The notes under the pieces were generated by a model that was not told where the DNA came from, did not search any database, and saw only the letters and a program-made list of their open reading frames with translations. This document shows positions 9,389-18,063 of a DNA stretch of 64,000 nucleotides, in pieces. Position numbers and translations under genes: made by a program. Within the stretch, counting starts at the first letter, position 1, and each line of letters opens with the position of its first letter. Origin of the DNA: Fusibacter_A sp965140735 (GTDB lineage Bacteria > Bacillota > Clostridia > Peptostreptococcales > Acidaminobacteraceae); the NCBI GenBank assembly GCA_965140735.1, contig OZ223306.1, forward strand, positions 3,906,001-3,970,000, written 5' to 3'.

Positions 9389-9442
9389 TTGACAAGGATT
9401 TAATATTTGCTTATAATTAGATTGTACAAAACTTAATTGTGC
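9389..9442 (+). promoter_or_regulatory. ohrR promoter with degenerate operator
   Basis: TTGACA (9389-9394) and TATAAT (9412-9417) with a 17-base spacer. Just downstream, TTGTACAAAACTTAATTGTGC (9422-9442) contains two diverged half-sites of the gpx operator type, consistent with autorepression by OhrR. Confidence 0.65.
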
Positions 9443-9463
9443 TTAAAATAATGAGGTGATCCT

Positions 9464-9913
9464 ATGAAGTATGATCAATTAAAATTAGAAAATCAGCTAT
9501 GCTTTCCTTTATATGCAGCATCTAAAATGACCACTCGTCTATATAAACCATTGCTAGATCCCTTTGAACTCACATATACGCAGTACATCACATTACTGTC
9601 ACTTTGGGAAAAAGACGGTGTTACTGTAAACGAACTTGGATTAACGCTATATCTTGACTCCGGGACTCTGACGCCTTTACTTAAGAAGCTTGAAAAAAAG
9701 GGCTGGGTTACTAAGATAAGAAGTGTAGAAGATGAAAGAATGGTTCAGATCTATTTAACCGATGAGGGCTGGCAATTGAGAGATCAAGTTAAAGAGATAC
9801 CTTCAAAACTTGCAAATTGCTTAAATTTACCTATGAGTGATATTCTAGCACTCCATAGGATATTGCATCAGATGTTAAAATCACAATTCGATGAGACTTG
9901 TAAGTCATTCTAA
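9464..9913 (+). CDS. ohrR: OhrR: organic-peroxide-sensing MarR-family repressor
   Basis: 149-residue winged-helix repressor. The N-terminus LENQLCFPLYAASKMTTRLYKPLL matches the Bacillus OhrR pattern, with the reactive sensing cysteine in LENQLC (Cys13). The DNA-recognition region YLDSGTLTPLLKKLEKKGW and the wing VEDERMVQIYLT are also conserved. Oxidation of the cysteine by organic hydroperoxides releases DNA in this family. Its divergent neighbour is a peroxidase with an OhrR-like operator, so gpx rather than ohrA is the likely target. The start has GAGGTGATCCT upstream. Confidence 0.92.
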   Translation: MKYDQLKLENQLCFPLYAASKMTTRLYKPLLDPFELTYTQYITLLSLWEKDGVTVNELGLTLYLDSGTLTPLLKKLEKKGWVTKIRSVEDERMVQIYLTDEGWQLRDQVKEIPSKLANCLNLPMSDILALHRILHQMLKSQFDETCKSF

Positions 9914-9945
9914 AGACTAAAGTGAGGATTCTGAATAAGACTATA

Positions 9946-9981
9946 AAAAAGCAGTATTCTCAAGGCGAGAATACTGCTTTA
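9946..9981. terminator. Bidirectional terminator between ohrR and the LUD gene
   Basis: AAGCAGTATTCTC, loop AAGGC, then GAGAATACTGCTT. Reading leftward there is a run of six T, so it is strongest for the minus-strand LUD gene. Confidence 0.85.
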
Positions 9982-10000
9982 TGTGCATGAGGTAGAAAGT

Positions 10001-10642
10001 TTAATAACCGATGGGTTCACCTACTATAATCACGTGAATGCGGTCTTTAGTGCGTTGATAACTTGTGGTGACATAATGGCAACAAATACGACTTGGGCTC
10101 ATGCAGTCTTGGCATTCACCTGTGACAACACATGGGGTGTTGCAATCAAGTCTTGCACAATTAGTAGGTGCGGCAATTTGTCTGTTCCGGTGGACAGCTT
10201 CATCTAGGTTTCTGACGAGCTTGTTGATGCCAGCGATGACAATGACGCGATCTGGCCCATAAGTAAGTGCCGCAACGCGGTTTCCGCTACCATCAACATT
10301 ATAAAGTTCGCCATTTTCAGTCAGTGCATTTGTGCTCATAAGATAAGCATTTGCAGAAAAAGCATTTCGATGAACTTGTTTGATTAACTCTGGTGTCAGA
10401 TTTGGTGCGTATCGATCGAAAAATTTGTAATCACCTGAGCGCAAGAGTTCAAACAGGTCTGTTTCAAACAAAGTTTGAGATCCGCCAACTGCGATGCTAT
10501 CCCCTGGAGATAGTAGTGACTTGACAAGTGGTTTTAATTCGGCGATTGATTCAATATAATGTCCTTTCATTTGATTTTTTTCAAGATTTTTAAGTGTACG
10601 ATCGATTTTAAGTGACATTATCTTGTTCGTATTTTGATCCAT
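10001..10642 (-). CDS. LUD-domain protein (lactate utilisation protein family)
   Basis: 213-residue cytosolic protein of the LUD family (COG1556), related to LutC/LutB, which take part in lactate oxidation. The family features SIAVGGSQTLFETDLFELL and ALTYGPDRVIVIAGINKLVRNLDEAV are visible, as is a C-terminal cysteine-rich stretch NCARLDCNTPCVVTGECQDC. No lutA or lutB neighbours are present, so lactate oxidation is not established for this stand-alone copy. The start at 10642 has GGGAGGGTCAT directly upstream; a longer frame to 10714 lacks one. Confidence 0.85.
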   Translation of the reverse strand: MDQNTNKIMSLKIDRTLKNLEKNQMKGHYIESIAELKPLVKSLLSPGDSIAVGGSQTLFETDLFELLRSGDYKFFDRYAPNLTPELIKQVHRNAFSANAYLMSTNALTENGELYNVDGSGNRVAALTYGPDRVIVIAGINKLVRNLDEAVHRNRQIAAPTNCARLDCNTPCVVTGECQDCMSPSRICCHYVTTSYQRTKDRIHVIIVGEPIGY

Positions 10643-10824
10643 ATGACCCTCCCATAGAATAAAGTAATATAATTTGATTACTTTTATTGTAAGCAATTGA
10701 TAATAGAAAAGCAACTCGATAAGTGTTCATAGAAAATTTAAGGTTTATAAGCAATTAGAATATAAAAATAGTGTATAATGAGGTTGAGAAAGGGTATAAA
10801 CTCTATAGAAAAGGATGATAACTC

Positions 10825-13170
10825 ATGAAAAAATGTTCTGTATGTAATAAAAATGTTGCGATGATGCGCACCGCTAAAATAGAAAATGGTAAAACTGAAT
10901 ATATAGATTTATGCCTCGAATGTGCTGAGAAGATGGGCTATCCTGTCATGGATGAGATTATGAATCAAATCAACCTCAGTCCAGAGGAAATGGACAATCT
11001 ATCTAAACAAATGAATAAACTTTTTGATAATATCTCCCATGATGAAGAAAATCCACTTATGAATTTGATGAATTTTGATCAAGAGGATTTAGACGCTGAT
11101 GAATCTTATGAAGCCGATGAGGCATATGAAGCTGTTGAGGAAGATGGCTTTGAAGAAGAGTTTCTCGGTCATGATGAGGCCAATGATTTTGGAGAGGTTG
11201 AAGATTCAGAACCGAAAGGGACTGAAACCAGACGTAAATCAAGTCAAAGAGCTAAAAAGATAAAGTTAAAATCCCTATCAAAATATGGTGCAAATTTGAT
11301 AGAGAAAGCTCAAAAGGGCGAGATTGACCGCATTATTGGTCGAAATAGAGAAATTGATCGAGTGGTTCAAATCTTAAATAGAAGAAGTAAAAATAATCCG
11401 ATTTTGCTCGGCGAACCAGGAGTTGGTAAGACAGCCATAGCAGAAGGTCTTGCAGTGAGAATTGTTGATAAACAAGTGCCTGAAAAGTTACTGGATACTG
11501 AAATTTATCTTTTAGATATGACTGCTATTGTAGCTGGAACACAATTCAGAGGACAGTTTGAAGGTCGGATGAAGGCAATCATCAATGAGGCAAATCAGCA
11601 TGGGAACGTAATCCTTGTGATTGATGAAGTGCATAATATTATGGGAGCTGGTGAGGTTCATGGCGGTGTTATGAATGCTGCTAACATTTTAAAACCTGCA
11701 CTTGCGCGTGGAGAAGTTCAAATCATTGGTGCGACTACCATGGAAGAATACAGAAAGCACATTGAAAAGGATGCGGCACTTGAAAGACGCTTTCAGCCTG
11801 TAATGATAGATGAACCGAATATAGCTGATAGTATCGAAATTCTCATGGGGATTAAGGATTATTATGAGCGTTTTCATAAAGTGGCCATTCCCGATGAAGT
11901 TATTGAATCGGCTGTAAAACTTTCAGAACGCTACATTACAGATCGGTTTTTACCAGATAAGGCGATTGATGTCATCGATGAAGCTGGCTCAAGAGCAAAT
12001 CTTAAAAATCATGGCTTGGTTGAAGTGAAAGCGCTTGAAGATGAACTCGCACGGCTTGAAGATATTAGAGAAGATGCCACTGACCGCAGCTTGTTTGAAA
12101 AGGCAGCTGAGCTTAGAGTGGATGAACTCAAGTTGCAAGAAAAGATAGATCGCATCAGGAAAGCATCAACTGAGGTTACTTTAACGATTGAAGATGTGGC
12201 TTATGTCATAGAAGCTTGGACGAAGATCCCTGTTCAGAAAATAACCGAAGAAGAGGCTGAAAAACTCATAGAGCTTGAAAATAGATTACATCGTCGTGTG
12301 ATTGGACAAGAACATGCGATTGAGTCAATTGCTAAGGCGATTAGACGTAATCGTTCTGGTTTCAGAAAGAAAAGAAAACCAGCATCGTTTGTGTTTGTAG
12401 GACCAACTGGTGTGGGGAAAACGGAGCTTGCCAGAACGCTTTCAGAAGAACTTTTTGGAACTGAAGATGCAATGATCCGAGTGGATATGTCTGAATTTAT
12501 GGAAAAGCATACGGTTTCAAAATTAATTGGAGCGCCTCCAGGATATGTAGGTTATGAACAAGGAGGGCAACTTACTGAAAAAGTGAGACGTAACCCTTAT
12601 TCGGTTATATTGCTGGACGAAATTGAGAAAGCACATCCTGATATTTTCAATGTGTTATTACAAATACTTGAAGATGGTAGATTAACAGATGGTCAAGGTA
12701 GGACTGTGTTCTTTGAAAATACGGTTTTGATTATGACTTCCAACATAGGGACCAATCTTAAATCAACTGGTATAGGCTTTGGCAGTGAAACAGATCTTAA
12801 AGCTGAAAATAAAATAAGAGAAATGCTTAAAGAAACTTTTAAACCAGAGTTCTTAAATCGAATTGATGACATCATTGTATTCAGAACGCTTAAAAAAGAA
12901 GAACTTCGAAAAATTATTGATTTACAACTTGACGAAGTGAGAGAAGAAGTCAGTGAAAAGCATATGACACTGGAAGTCAGTGAAGAAGTCAAAGCACTCA
13001 TTTTGAGAGAAGGTTTTGACGATAAATATGGTGCTAGACCGCTTAGAAGGACTATTCAAAAACTCATTGAAGATGAAATTGCAGAACTCTATATTCGCAA
13101 GCTCATTAAAGATGGCATGACCATGAAAGCGATTATTGAAAATCAAAAAGTTAAAATTGAACTTTCGTAG
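10825..13170 (+). CDS. clpE: ClpE-like AAA+ protein-unfolding ATPase
   Basis: 781-residue Hsp100 unfoldase that would feed ClpP. The N-terminus is a four-cysteine zinc finger (Cys4, Cys7, Cys30, Cys33) as in ClpE, instead of the double Clp_N domain of ClpC. A very acidic linker follows (about residues 65-140). AAA module 1 has Walker A GEPGVGKT near residue 195, a UVR-like coiled segment lies near 400-440, and AAA module 2 has GPTGVGKT near residue 526. The C-terminal GARPLRR box is present. ClpE versus an N-terminally divergent ClpC is the only real alternative. A TATAAT box lies at 10774-10779. The gene is followed by structured element B. Confidence 0.9.
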   Translation: MKKCSVCNKNVAMMRTAKIENGKTEYIDLCLECAEKMGYPVMDEIMNQINLSPEEMDNLSKQMNKLFDNISHDEENPLMNLMNFDQEDLDADESYEADEAYEAVEEDGFEEEFLGHDEANDFGEVEDSEPKGTETRRKSSQRAKKIKLKSLSKYGANLIEKAQKGEIDRIIGRNREIDRVVQILNRRSKNNPILLGEPGVGKTAIAEGLAVRIVDKQVPEKLLDTEIYLLDMTAIVAGTQFRGQFEGRMKAIINEANQHGNVILVIDEVHNIMGAGEVHGGVMNAANILKPALARGEVQIIGATTMEEYRKHIEKDAALERRFQPVMIDEPNIADSIEILMGIKDYYERFHKVAIPDEVIESAVKLSERYITDRFLPDKAIDVIDEAGSRANLKNHGLVEVKALEDELARLEDIREDATDRSLFEKAAELRVDELKLQEKIDRIRKASTEVTLTIEDVAYVIEAWTKIPVQKITEEEAEKLIELENRLHRRVIGQEHAIESIAKAIRRNRSGFRKKRKPASFVFVGPTGVGKTELARTLSEELFGTEDAMIRVDMSEFMEKHTVSKLIGAPPGYVGYEQGGQLTEKVRRNPYSVILLDEIEKAHPDIFNVLLQILEDGRLTDGQGRTVFFENTVLIMTSNIGTNLKSTGIGFGSETDLKAENKIREMLKETFKPEFLNRIDDIIVFRTLKKEELRKIIDLQLDEVREEVSEKHMTLEVSEEVKALILREGFDDKYGARPLRRTIQKLIEDEIAELYIRKLIKDGMTMKAIIENQKVKIELS

Positions 13171-13272
13171 ATGATATTAAAGAAGCTGATCCATTCACTT
13201 TTGAAGGAATTCCGCAGGCATAGTGCCGAGGACGTGTCTCCAAAGGAAGTGATTGAATCAGCTTTTTTTGTG
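13164..13272 (+). repeat. Structured inverted-repeat element B / terminator after clpE
   Basis: Imperfect arms (AAGCTGATCCATTCACTT from 13181 and AAGTGATTGAATCAGCTT to 13264) end in seven T, so it works as the clpE terminator. The loop carries TTCCGCAGGCATAGTGCCGAGGAC (13210-13233), and its inner GGCA-TAG-TGCC forms a small hairpin. Read on the other strand, the core is GTCCTCG...GCGGAA, the same core as in element A at 8638-8728, although the arms are unrelated. Confidence 0.6.
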
Positions 13273-13282
13273 GCTCAAAGTC

Positions 13283-13313
13283 AATAGTTGGGGTGGGGAT
13301 TAATGAATCCCTG
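13283..13313 (+). repeat. G-rich repeat, copy 1
   Basis: AATAGTTGGGGTGGGGATT, four bases, GAATCCCTG. It recurs at 38689-38720. Each copy starts 12-13 bases after the T tract of an intrinsic terminator and contains a small GGGATT/AATCCC hairpin. It may be the end of a lost mobile element. Confidence 0.5.
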
Positions 13314-13549
13314 TATAATGTACACACAAGGTTGGACACAATAAATCAAATTTAGATAGAGTTCTTATCAAATATGTCAGCTGGTAGTAAAAGAGAAATA
13401 GGGATGGGCCATTCTACAAGCACATCAACTGGTGCGGTATATTATTTACGCAAATTTGTAGTAGGTTATTTAATCGTTAAAAAACAATGGTTATCAAAAA
13501 TATGATATACTGTGTGTAGAAATCATGATTATACTAGCTGGGAGGTCGT

Positions 13550-13699
13550 ATGATAGCAGAAGAAGCCTTATATAACATATCGCAGTCTTTGAGTCTATTT
13601 AACGGGCTATTTTTAATATTAGGGATAGGTATACTTATTTCAAACATTATTATTATAAGCCTATTAGTAAAGATATTTAAAAATATCAACAATAAGTAA
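13550..13699 (+). CDS. Small single-pass membrane protein, 49 residues
   Basis: A short gene with an excellent ribosome binding site (GGGAGGT, 6 bases before ATG). The product starts MIAEEALYNISQS and has one long hydrophobic helix (about residues 17-41, rich in Ile and Leu), ending in KIFKNINNK. A TATGATATACT box lies about 45 bases upstream. It stands alone in a 980-bp stretch between clpE and dsdA. The length and shape fit a small membrane regulator or a type I toxin-like peptide, but nothing identifies its function. Confidence 0.5.
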   Translation: MIAEEALYNISQSLSLFNGLFLILGIGILISNIIIISLLVKIFKNINNK

Positions 13700-13739
13700 A
13701 ACTATACATTATTGATATAATTATTATGTTGAGAATCAA

Positions 13740-14140
13740 ATGATAACCTTGACATGCTTAGGGGAAAGCTATCTAATCGTTTAACTTTTCCTCTGAAAAT
13801 GTTTCGCAATGGTAAAAGAGTTTTCGAGCATCCTGTGGGCAAGATATGCGGATGAGGGAATAGTACTCAGAAATATATGAGATTCTAAGATATATTAATA
13901 GACGTCTTGTTTATTGAAACAAAAATAAAGGATGGAGCATGTCTGCTCAATCCTTTACTTTATTAAGACAACAAGATCTGAGCCGAAAGCTGTGATGAGG
14001 GGTATTCAACCTCAAACAGCGTCAGTGAAAATCGGTTTGAGGCATCGAAAGATGGCTCAAATGTTGTTATCAAAGAAGTGTTGAAATATAAGTTGTAGAG
14101 CCGTATACGAGCCCCATACGTACGGGTCAATAATATTAGC
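13740..14140 (+). other. Structured non-coding stretch with group II intron domain V-like hairpin
   Basis: No gene is seen. Several strong foldbacks occur: GGGGAAAG/CTTTTCCTC near 13762-13794, a perfect two-part hairpin at 13927-13956 (AAAGGAT-GAGCA / TGCTC-ATCCTTT), and 14098-14128. In the last, GAGCCGTATACG pairs with CGTACGGGTC, resembling group II intron domain V (GAGCCGUAU...ACGUACGGUUC). The third pair is a G-G mismatch and the GAAA-type tetraloop is missing, so if it is an intron remnant it is degenerate. No intron-encoded protein is present. Confidence 0.35.
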
Positions 14141-14152
14141 TAGCTTGTATGC

Positions 14153-15493
14153 TTACAGCGTCATGAGATCAGAATCCTGTCCTTTAGCGATATCCGCTTC
14201 CATGATTTCGTCTGGTACAAGATTGCCACCAGTTGCCCAAGAGAGATGCGTACAGTTTTCCATTTTGTCCAGCAAGTTATGGTCTTTTAAATAATTAAAA
14301 CCAGCGGTATCATAGAAAAGTTTAATTGGGCCAATGGCACCTGCAAGTGCTGAAGGCTCAAGACCAAGCTTTTGAGATGCCGCCATAAGATAAAGCATAC
14401 GATATAGTTTTTCATCTGAAACCGTGTAGATGCCGCTCAAAAGAGGACTCATGACTCTCCCTACGAGTTTTGATGGTCTACCTACAGCGAGACCATCGGC
14501 GATGGTTTTGTTATCGATGCCAATATCATTTACAGAAATAGCATCATACTTTTCTGTGGACATACCAAGCATCATACAAGGAGAATGCGTTGGCTCTGCA
14601 AAGAAGATGTGAACAGCATCTCCGTATATAAGTTTTAGGGCATAAGCAATGCCACCAGGAGCGCCACCAACCCCACAAGGTAAGTAAGCAAAGAGTGGAT
14701 GATCTTCGTCAATAAGGCGTCCGATTTTTTCAAATTGATCTTTAAGTCTAAGGCCAGCCACGGCATATCCTGTAAAGAGATCGAGTGAGTTTTCATCATC
14801 TATAAAATGACAATGGGGATCAAGCTCAGCCATTTTGCGCCCCTCTTCAACGGCCTTTGAATAATCAGAATCGTAGAGAATTACATTGGCACCTCTATCT
14901 TTTAACATCTGAATTTTCCAGGGCTTAGCATCATGTGACATATGAACATCGACTTTAAAGCCTAAAGCACGACTGATGGTACCGATGCTTAGACCGAGAT
15001 TACCCGTGGAACCAACCGCAATCGAGTACTGTGAAAGATGCGCTTTTACAGGTTCAGATAGGAATTTTTCATAGGAATCTGATAAAGTAATAAGCCCAGC
15101 TTCAAGTGCAATTTTCTCTGCAAATTTTATCACTTCATACACGCCGCCTCTGGCTTTAATAGAACCTGCGATTGGCAGATGACTATCTGCTTTTAGAAAC
15201 CAATCTCCCAGTATTCGACCGCCAATAAAAGTGATAACCGCTTTTTGATAATCTTCAATAGAGATCAGAGGCGATTCGATAATACCATTTGATGCTTTTG
15301 TCTCTTCAAAAGCAGTTTCAAAGAAAGGGGCAAATCGTCTAAGCCTTGCATCGGCGTCTTTAATTTCATTAAGAGAAGGAAAGCGAACTGCCATTTTGTC
15401 AATCTGTGAAGTTGCTTCCGAAAAAGGTTTGAGATTTGGATTAATCCAAAGTGTTTCTGTGTAAGATTTAAGATGATCGATCACATTGATCAT
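14153..15493 (-). CDS. dsdA: D-serine dehydratase (D-serine ammonia-lyase)
   Basis: 446-residue PLP enzyme that deaminates D-serine to pyruvate and ammonia. The PLP lysine lies in GSIKARGGVYEV, the phosphate-binding loop is GSTGNLGLSIG, and PCGVGGAPGGIAYALK is the conserved glycine-rich region. Length and layout match the DsdA family (about 440 residues). The start has AAGGAGGCATAAAC upstream. No dsdC or dsdX neighbour is present. It gives a detoxification and carbon-supply role for D-serine, for example from cell-wall turnover. Confidence 0.93.
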   Translation of the reverse strand: MINVIDHLKSYTETLWINPNLKPFSEATSQIDKMAVRFPSLNEIKDADARLRRFAPFFETAFEETKASNGIIESPLISIEDYQKAVITFIGGRILGDWFLKADSHLPIAGSIKARGGVYEVIKFAEKIALEAGLITLSDSYEKFLSEPVKAHLSQYSIAVGSTGNLGLSIGTISRALGFKVDVHMSHDAKPWKIQMLKDRGANVILYDSDYSKAVEEGRKMAELDPHCHFIDDENSLDLFTGYAVAGLRLKDQFEKIGRLIDEDHPLFAYLPCGVGGAPGGIAYALKLIYGDAVHIFFAEPTHSPCMMLGMSTEKYDAISVNDIGIDNKTIADGLAVGRPSKLVGRVMSPLLSGIYTVSDEKLYRMLYLMAASQKLGLEPSALAGAIGPIKLFYDTAGFNYLKDHNLLDKMENCTHLSWATGGNLVPDEIMEADIAKGQDSDLMTL

Positions 15494-15652
15494 GTTTATG
15501 CCTCCTTATGAATTCATACTCATTATAACAATAATACCAAAGAGAATGTGAAATATAAAGGTAGATTTATCATTTAAATGTCATATTACGGGAATATAAA
15601 TATGCTATAATAAAGTCATATAAGGTATTATTTATCAAAAAGGAGAGTGTGT

Positions 15653-16174
15653 ATGAGACAGTCAAATTTTCTTAAGCATAAACAAACCATACTAATGAGC
15701 ATGAGCTTGATACTCGTTGTTGGATTTTTCTTACCTTGGCTTACAATGGACCCAAATTTCAATATGTTTGCTACGTCTAAGGCGAGTTTTTCGGGGATGA
15801 GTCTTGTCACGGGAATCAATTTTGCCGTGCAGATGATCAATGCCTTTGGAACTGCTTATAATTTTCCCGCATCAGCAAATGTTATTTATCTAGGGTATTT
15901 ATTATTGCTAATTCCGCTGCTGGGTATTGTAGCCATTATTCTCAGTGGGTTAAGACATAAATTAGCTTTTAGAATTCATTTAGTTCAGTATGCTTTTGCT
16001 TTGTTTGTATTCATAGCCATGATTATTGTAAGCAATATTAATGCGGACATGAGAGAACTTGTTGGCAATGTTACCAATACTGGATTTGGCTTTTATGTGA
16101 GCCTATTAGCTTCAATATTGGGAATTGCTTATTTTGTTTATGAGTTAAAAGCGTTAAGAGGATCTAAAAGCTAA
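15653..16174 (+). CDS. Four-helix membrane protein, function unknown
   Basis: 173 residues with four hydrophobic helices (roughly 12-30, 75-97, 105-127 and 145-165). The first extracellular loop holds PWLTMDPNFNMFATSKASFSG, which resembles small clostridial membrane proteins of unknown role. ATG at 15653 is chosen because AAGGAGA lies 7 bases upstream; a GTG six bases earlier overlaps the binding site. A TATAAT box is at 15606-15611. It ends at the bidirectional terminator shared with the hyd operon. Confidence 0.75.
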   Translation: MRQSNFLKHKQTILMSMSLILVVGFFLPWLTMDPNFNMFATSKASFSGMSLVTGINFAVQMINAFGTAYNFPASANVIYLGYLLLLIPLLGIVAIILSGLRHKLAFRIHLVQYAFALFVFIAMIIVSNINADMRELVGNVTNTGFGFYVSLLASILGIAYFVYELKALRGSKS

Positions 16175-16218
16175 GCTTGAAAGGTCTATCTAGGACAAAA
16201 CTTAGTGATATAAATAGA

Positions 16219-16258
16219 AAAAGATGATTTTTGAGTAATCAAAAATCATCTTTTTTTA
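16219..16258. terminator. Bidirectional terminator
   Basis: AAAGATGATTTTTGA, loop GTAA, TCAAAAATCATCTTT with T7 on the right and T-rich sequence on the left. It serves the + strand membrane protein gene and probably the end of the hyd operon. Confidence 0.9.
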
Positions 16259-16303
16259 GTTTAAGTTAGAACTTAGTTGAGGTATCTAAAATCTGAAACC
16301 TCA

Positions 16304-18046
16304 CTAAATTTTTTCTTTAGGCACATAGTGTGTGTGAAGGAGTTCATGGGCTTTATGACTATTTGGTTTGCCTAGGAATTCATCATAGAGTTTCTTAATA
16401 TAAGGATTTTCATGTGATTTTCTAAGGATTTTATTTCGGTCTTCTTGATAGATCGCAGCTTGTCTTTTCTTGATGATTTCCATATCGCCATGATGGTATG
16501 GTTGACCACCACCACCGATACAGCCACCAGGGCATGCCATGATTTCAATGGCATCAAAATGAGATTTACCTGCTTGGATTTCTTCGAGAAGTTTTCGAGC
16601 GTTGCCGAGACCATGAGCGATTCCGATTCTGAGATTGAGATCGCCAACCTGTACATGGCCTTCACGGATGCCTTCAAAACCTCTAAGTTGTTCAAAATCA
16701 ACTTTTTCAAGGGTTTCATTAGTAATCCACTCATAGGCAGTTCTAACAGCAGCTTCAATAACACCACCAGTTGTACCAAAGATAACAGAAGCACCTGTAC
16801 TTTCTCCGAGAATTGAATCGAAATCACTCTCAGGTAATCCAGCGTAATCAACAGCAGCTTCTTTAAGCATAAGGCCAAGCTCGCGTGTGGTGATAACGAT
16901 GTCTACATTGTTGTTCTCGTCTTTAGTAAGTTCTGGTCTTGCAGCTTCAGCTTTTTTGGCCAAACAAGGCATCACTGAAACCACTACGATATCCTCGGGA
17001 TCCATATTCATCTTTTCAGCGTAGTAAGTTTTAACAATGGCACCAAGCATGATCTGTGGTGATTTACAAGTGGACGGAATATCTAATAAATCAGGGAATT
17101 GATGTTCAAAGAATTTGACCCATGCAGGGCAACAGCTTGTAAGCATTGGCAAGCGACCACCATTTTGGATTCTATCAATCAGCTCAGAAGCTTCTTCCAT
17201 AATCGTAAGGTCAGCACCAAAATCGGTATCAAATATGGCATCAAATCCAAGACCTCTAAGTGAACTTACCATTTTGCCTGTGCTAATGGTACCAGCAGGC
17301 ATATCAAAGAGTTCGCCAATTGCCACACGGACAGCAGGTGCTACTTGAACTACCACGTGTTTTTTAGGATCATTTATCACATCCCAAACTTTATCTGTAT
17401 TGTTGACTTCAGTGAGAGCAGCTGTTGGGCAAACTGCTACACATTGACCACAGTAAGTACAAGAAGTATCTACCATATCTAGATTAAAAGCAGGACCAAC
17501 GAAAACATCAAAACCCCTATTTACAGCAGATAGGATACCACATGTTTGGACCTCATTACACATGGTTTCGCATCTACGGCACATAACGCATTTATTAGGA
17601 TCTTTAACAAGTGAAAAAGAAGAAGTATCTTTAGCGTAGTTCATCTTTTCACCTTTATATCTGATTTCACGGATGCCAAGGTCTGAAGCTAGTGCTTGGA
17701 GATCGCATTCCAGATTTTTCGGACAGACGAGACAATCGTAAGGGTGATTTGAGAGCAATAATTCCACAGCAGTTCTTCTTGCTGTGATAGAACGAATATT
17801 ATCGGTTCTAATAACCATGCCATCTGTACAGAGTTCAGAGCAAGATGGCACGAGAGCAGGTCGCCCTTCAACTTCTACCATGCAGACGCGACATGAAGCG
17901 GTTTGATTCACAATGCCAAATTCGTGCAGATTGAGGTGGCAGAGTGTTGGTATTTTTATGTTAACTTGTTTGGTTGCTTCTAAAATAGTGGTGCCTTCAG
18001 AAACTTGTAAATCTAAGTCATTTATTTTGATATTAAGCATCTTCAA
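16304..18046 (-). CDS. hydA: [FeFe]-hydrogenase catalytic subunit, NADH-linked
   Basis: 580-residue hydrogenase subunit of an electron-bifurcating, NAD-dependent complex. In order: a plant-type 2Fe-2S domain (Cys36, 52, 55 and 69 or 73), a His-ligated 4Fe-4S site (H101, C105, C108, C114), two 4Fe-4S sites (C153-C163 and C196-C206), then the H-cluster motifs TSCCPAW (about 304), MPCLAKKAE (about 359) and EIMACPGGCIGGGGQP (about 500). The C-terminal small-subunit domain follows. The start appears to be TTG, with GGGGG 7 bases upstream; an ATG two codons later is possible. It is the last gene of the hyd operon. Confidence 0.96.
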   Translation of the reverse strand: MKMLNIKINDLDLQVSEGTTILEATKQVNIKIPTLCHLNLHEFGIVNQTASCRVCMVEVEGRPALVPSCSELCTDGMVIRTDNIRSITARRTAVELLLSNHPYDCLVCPKNLECDLQALASDLGIREIRYKGEKMNYAKDTSSFSLVKDPNKCVMCRRCETMCNEVQTCGILSAVNRGFDVFVGPAFNLDMVDTSCTYCGQCVAVCPTAALTEVNNTDKVWDVINDPKKHVVVQVAPAVRVAIGELFDMPAGTISTGKMVSSLRGLGFDAIFDTDFGADLTIMEEASELIDRIQNGGRLPMLTSCCPAWVKFFEHQFPDLLDIPSTCKSPQIMLGAIVKTYYAEKMNMDPEDIVVVSVMPCLAKKAEAARPELTKDENNNVDIVITTRELGLMLKEAAVDYAGLPESDFDSILGESTGASVIFGTTGGVIEAAVRTAYEWITNETLEKVDFEQLRGFEGIREGHVQVGDLNLRIGIAHGLGNARKLLEEIQAGKSHFDAIEIMACPGGCIGGGGQPYHHGDMEIIKKRQAAIYQEDRNKILRKSHENPYIKKLYDEFLGKPNSHKAHELLHTHYVPKEKI

Positions 18047-18063
18047 AAGAATACCCCCTTCTT

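Noticed and set aside
10781..10797. CtsR operator upstream of clpE (GGTTGAG-AAA-GGGTATA)
   Set aside because: The spacing matches the tandem GGTCAAA pattern but too many bases differ; no ctsR or mcsA genes are adjacent.
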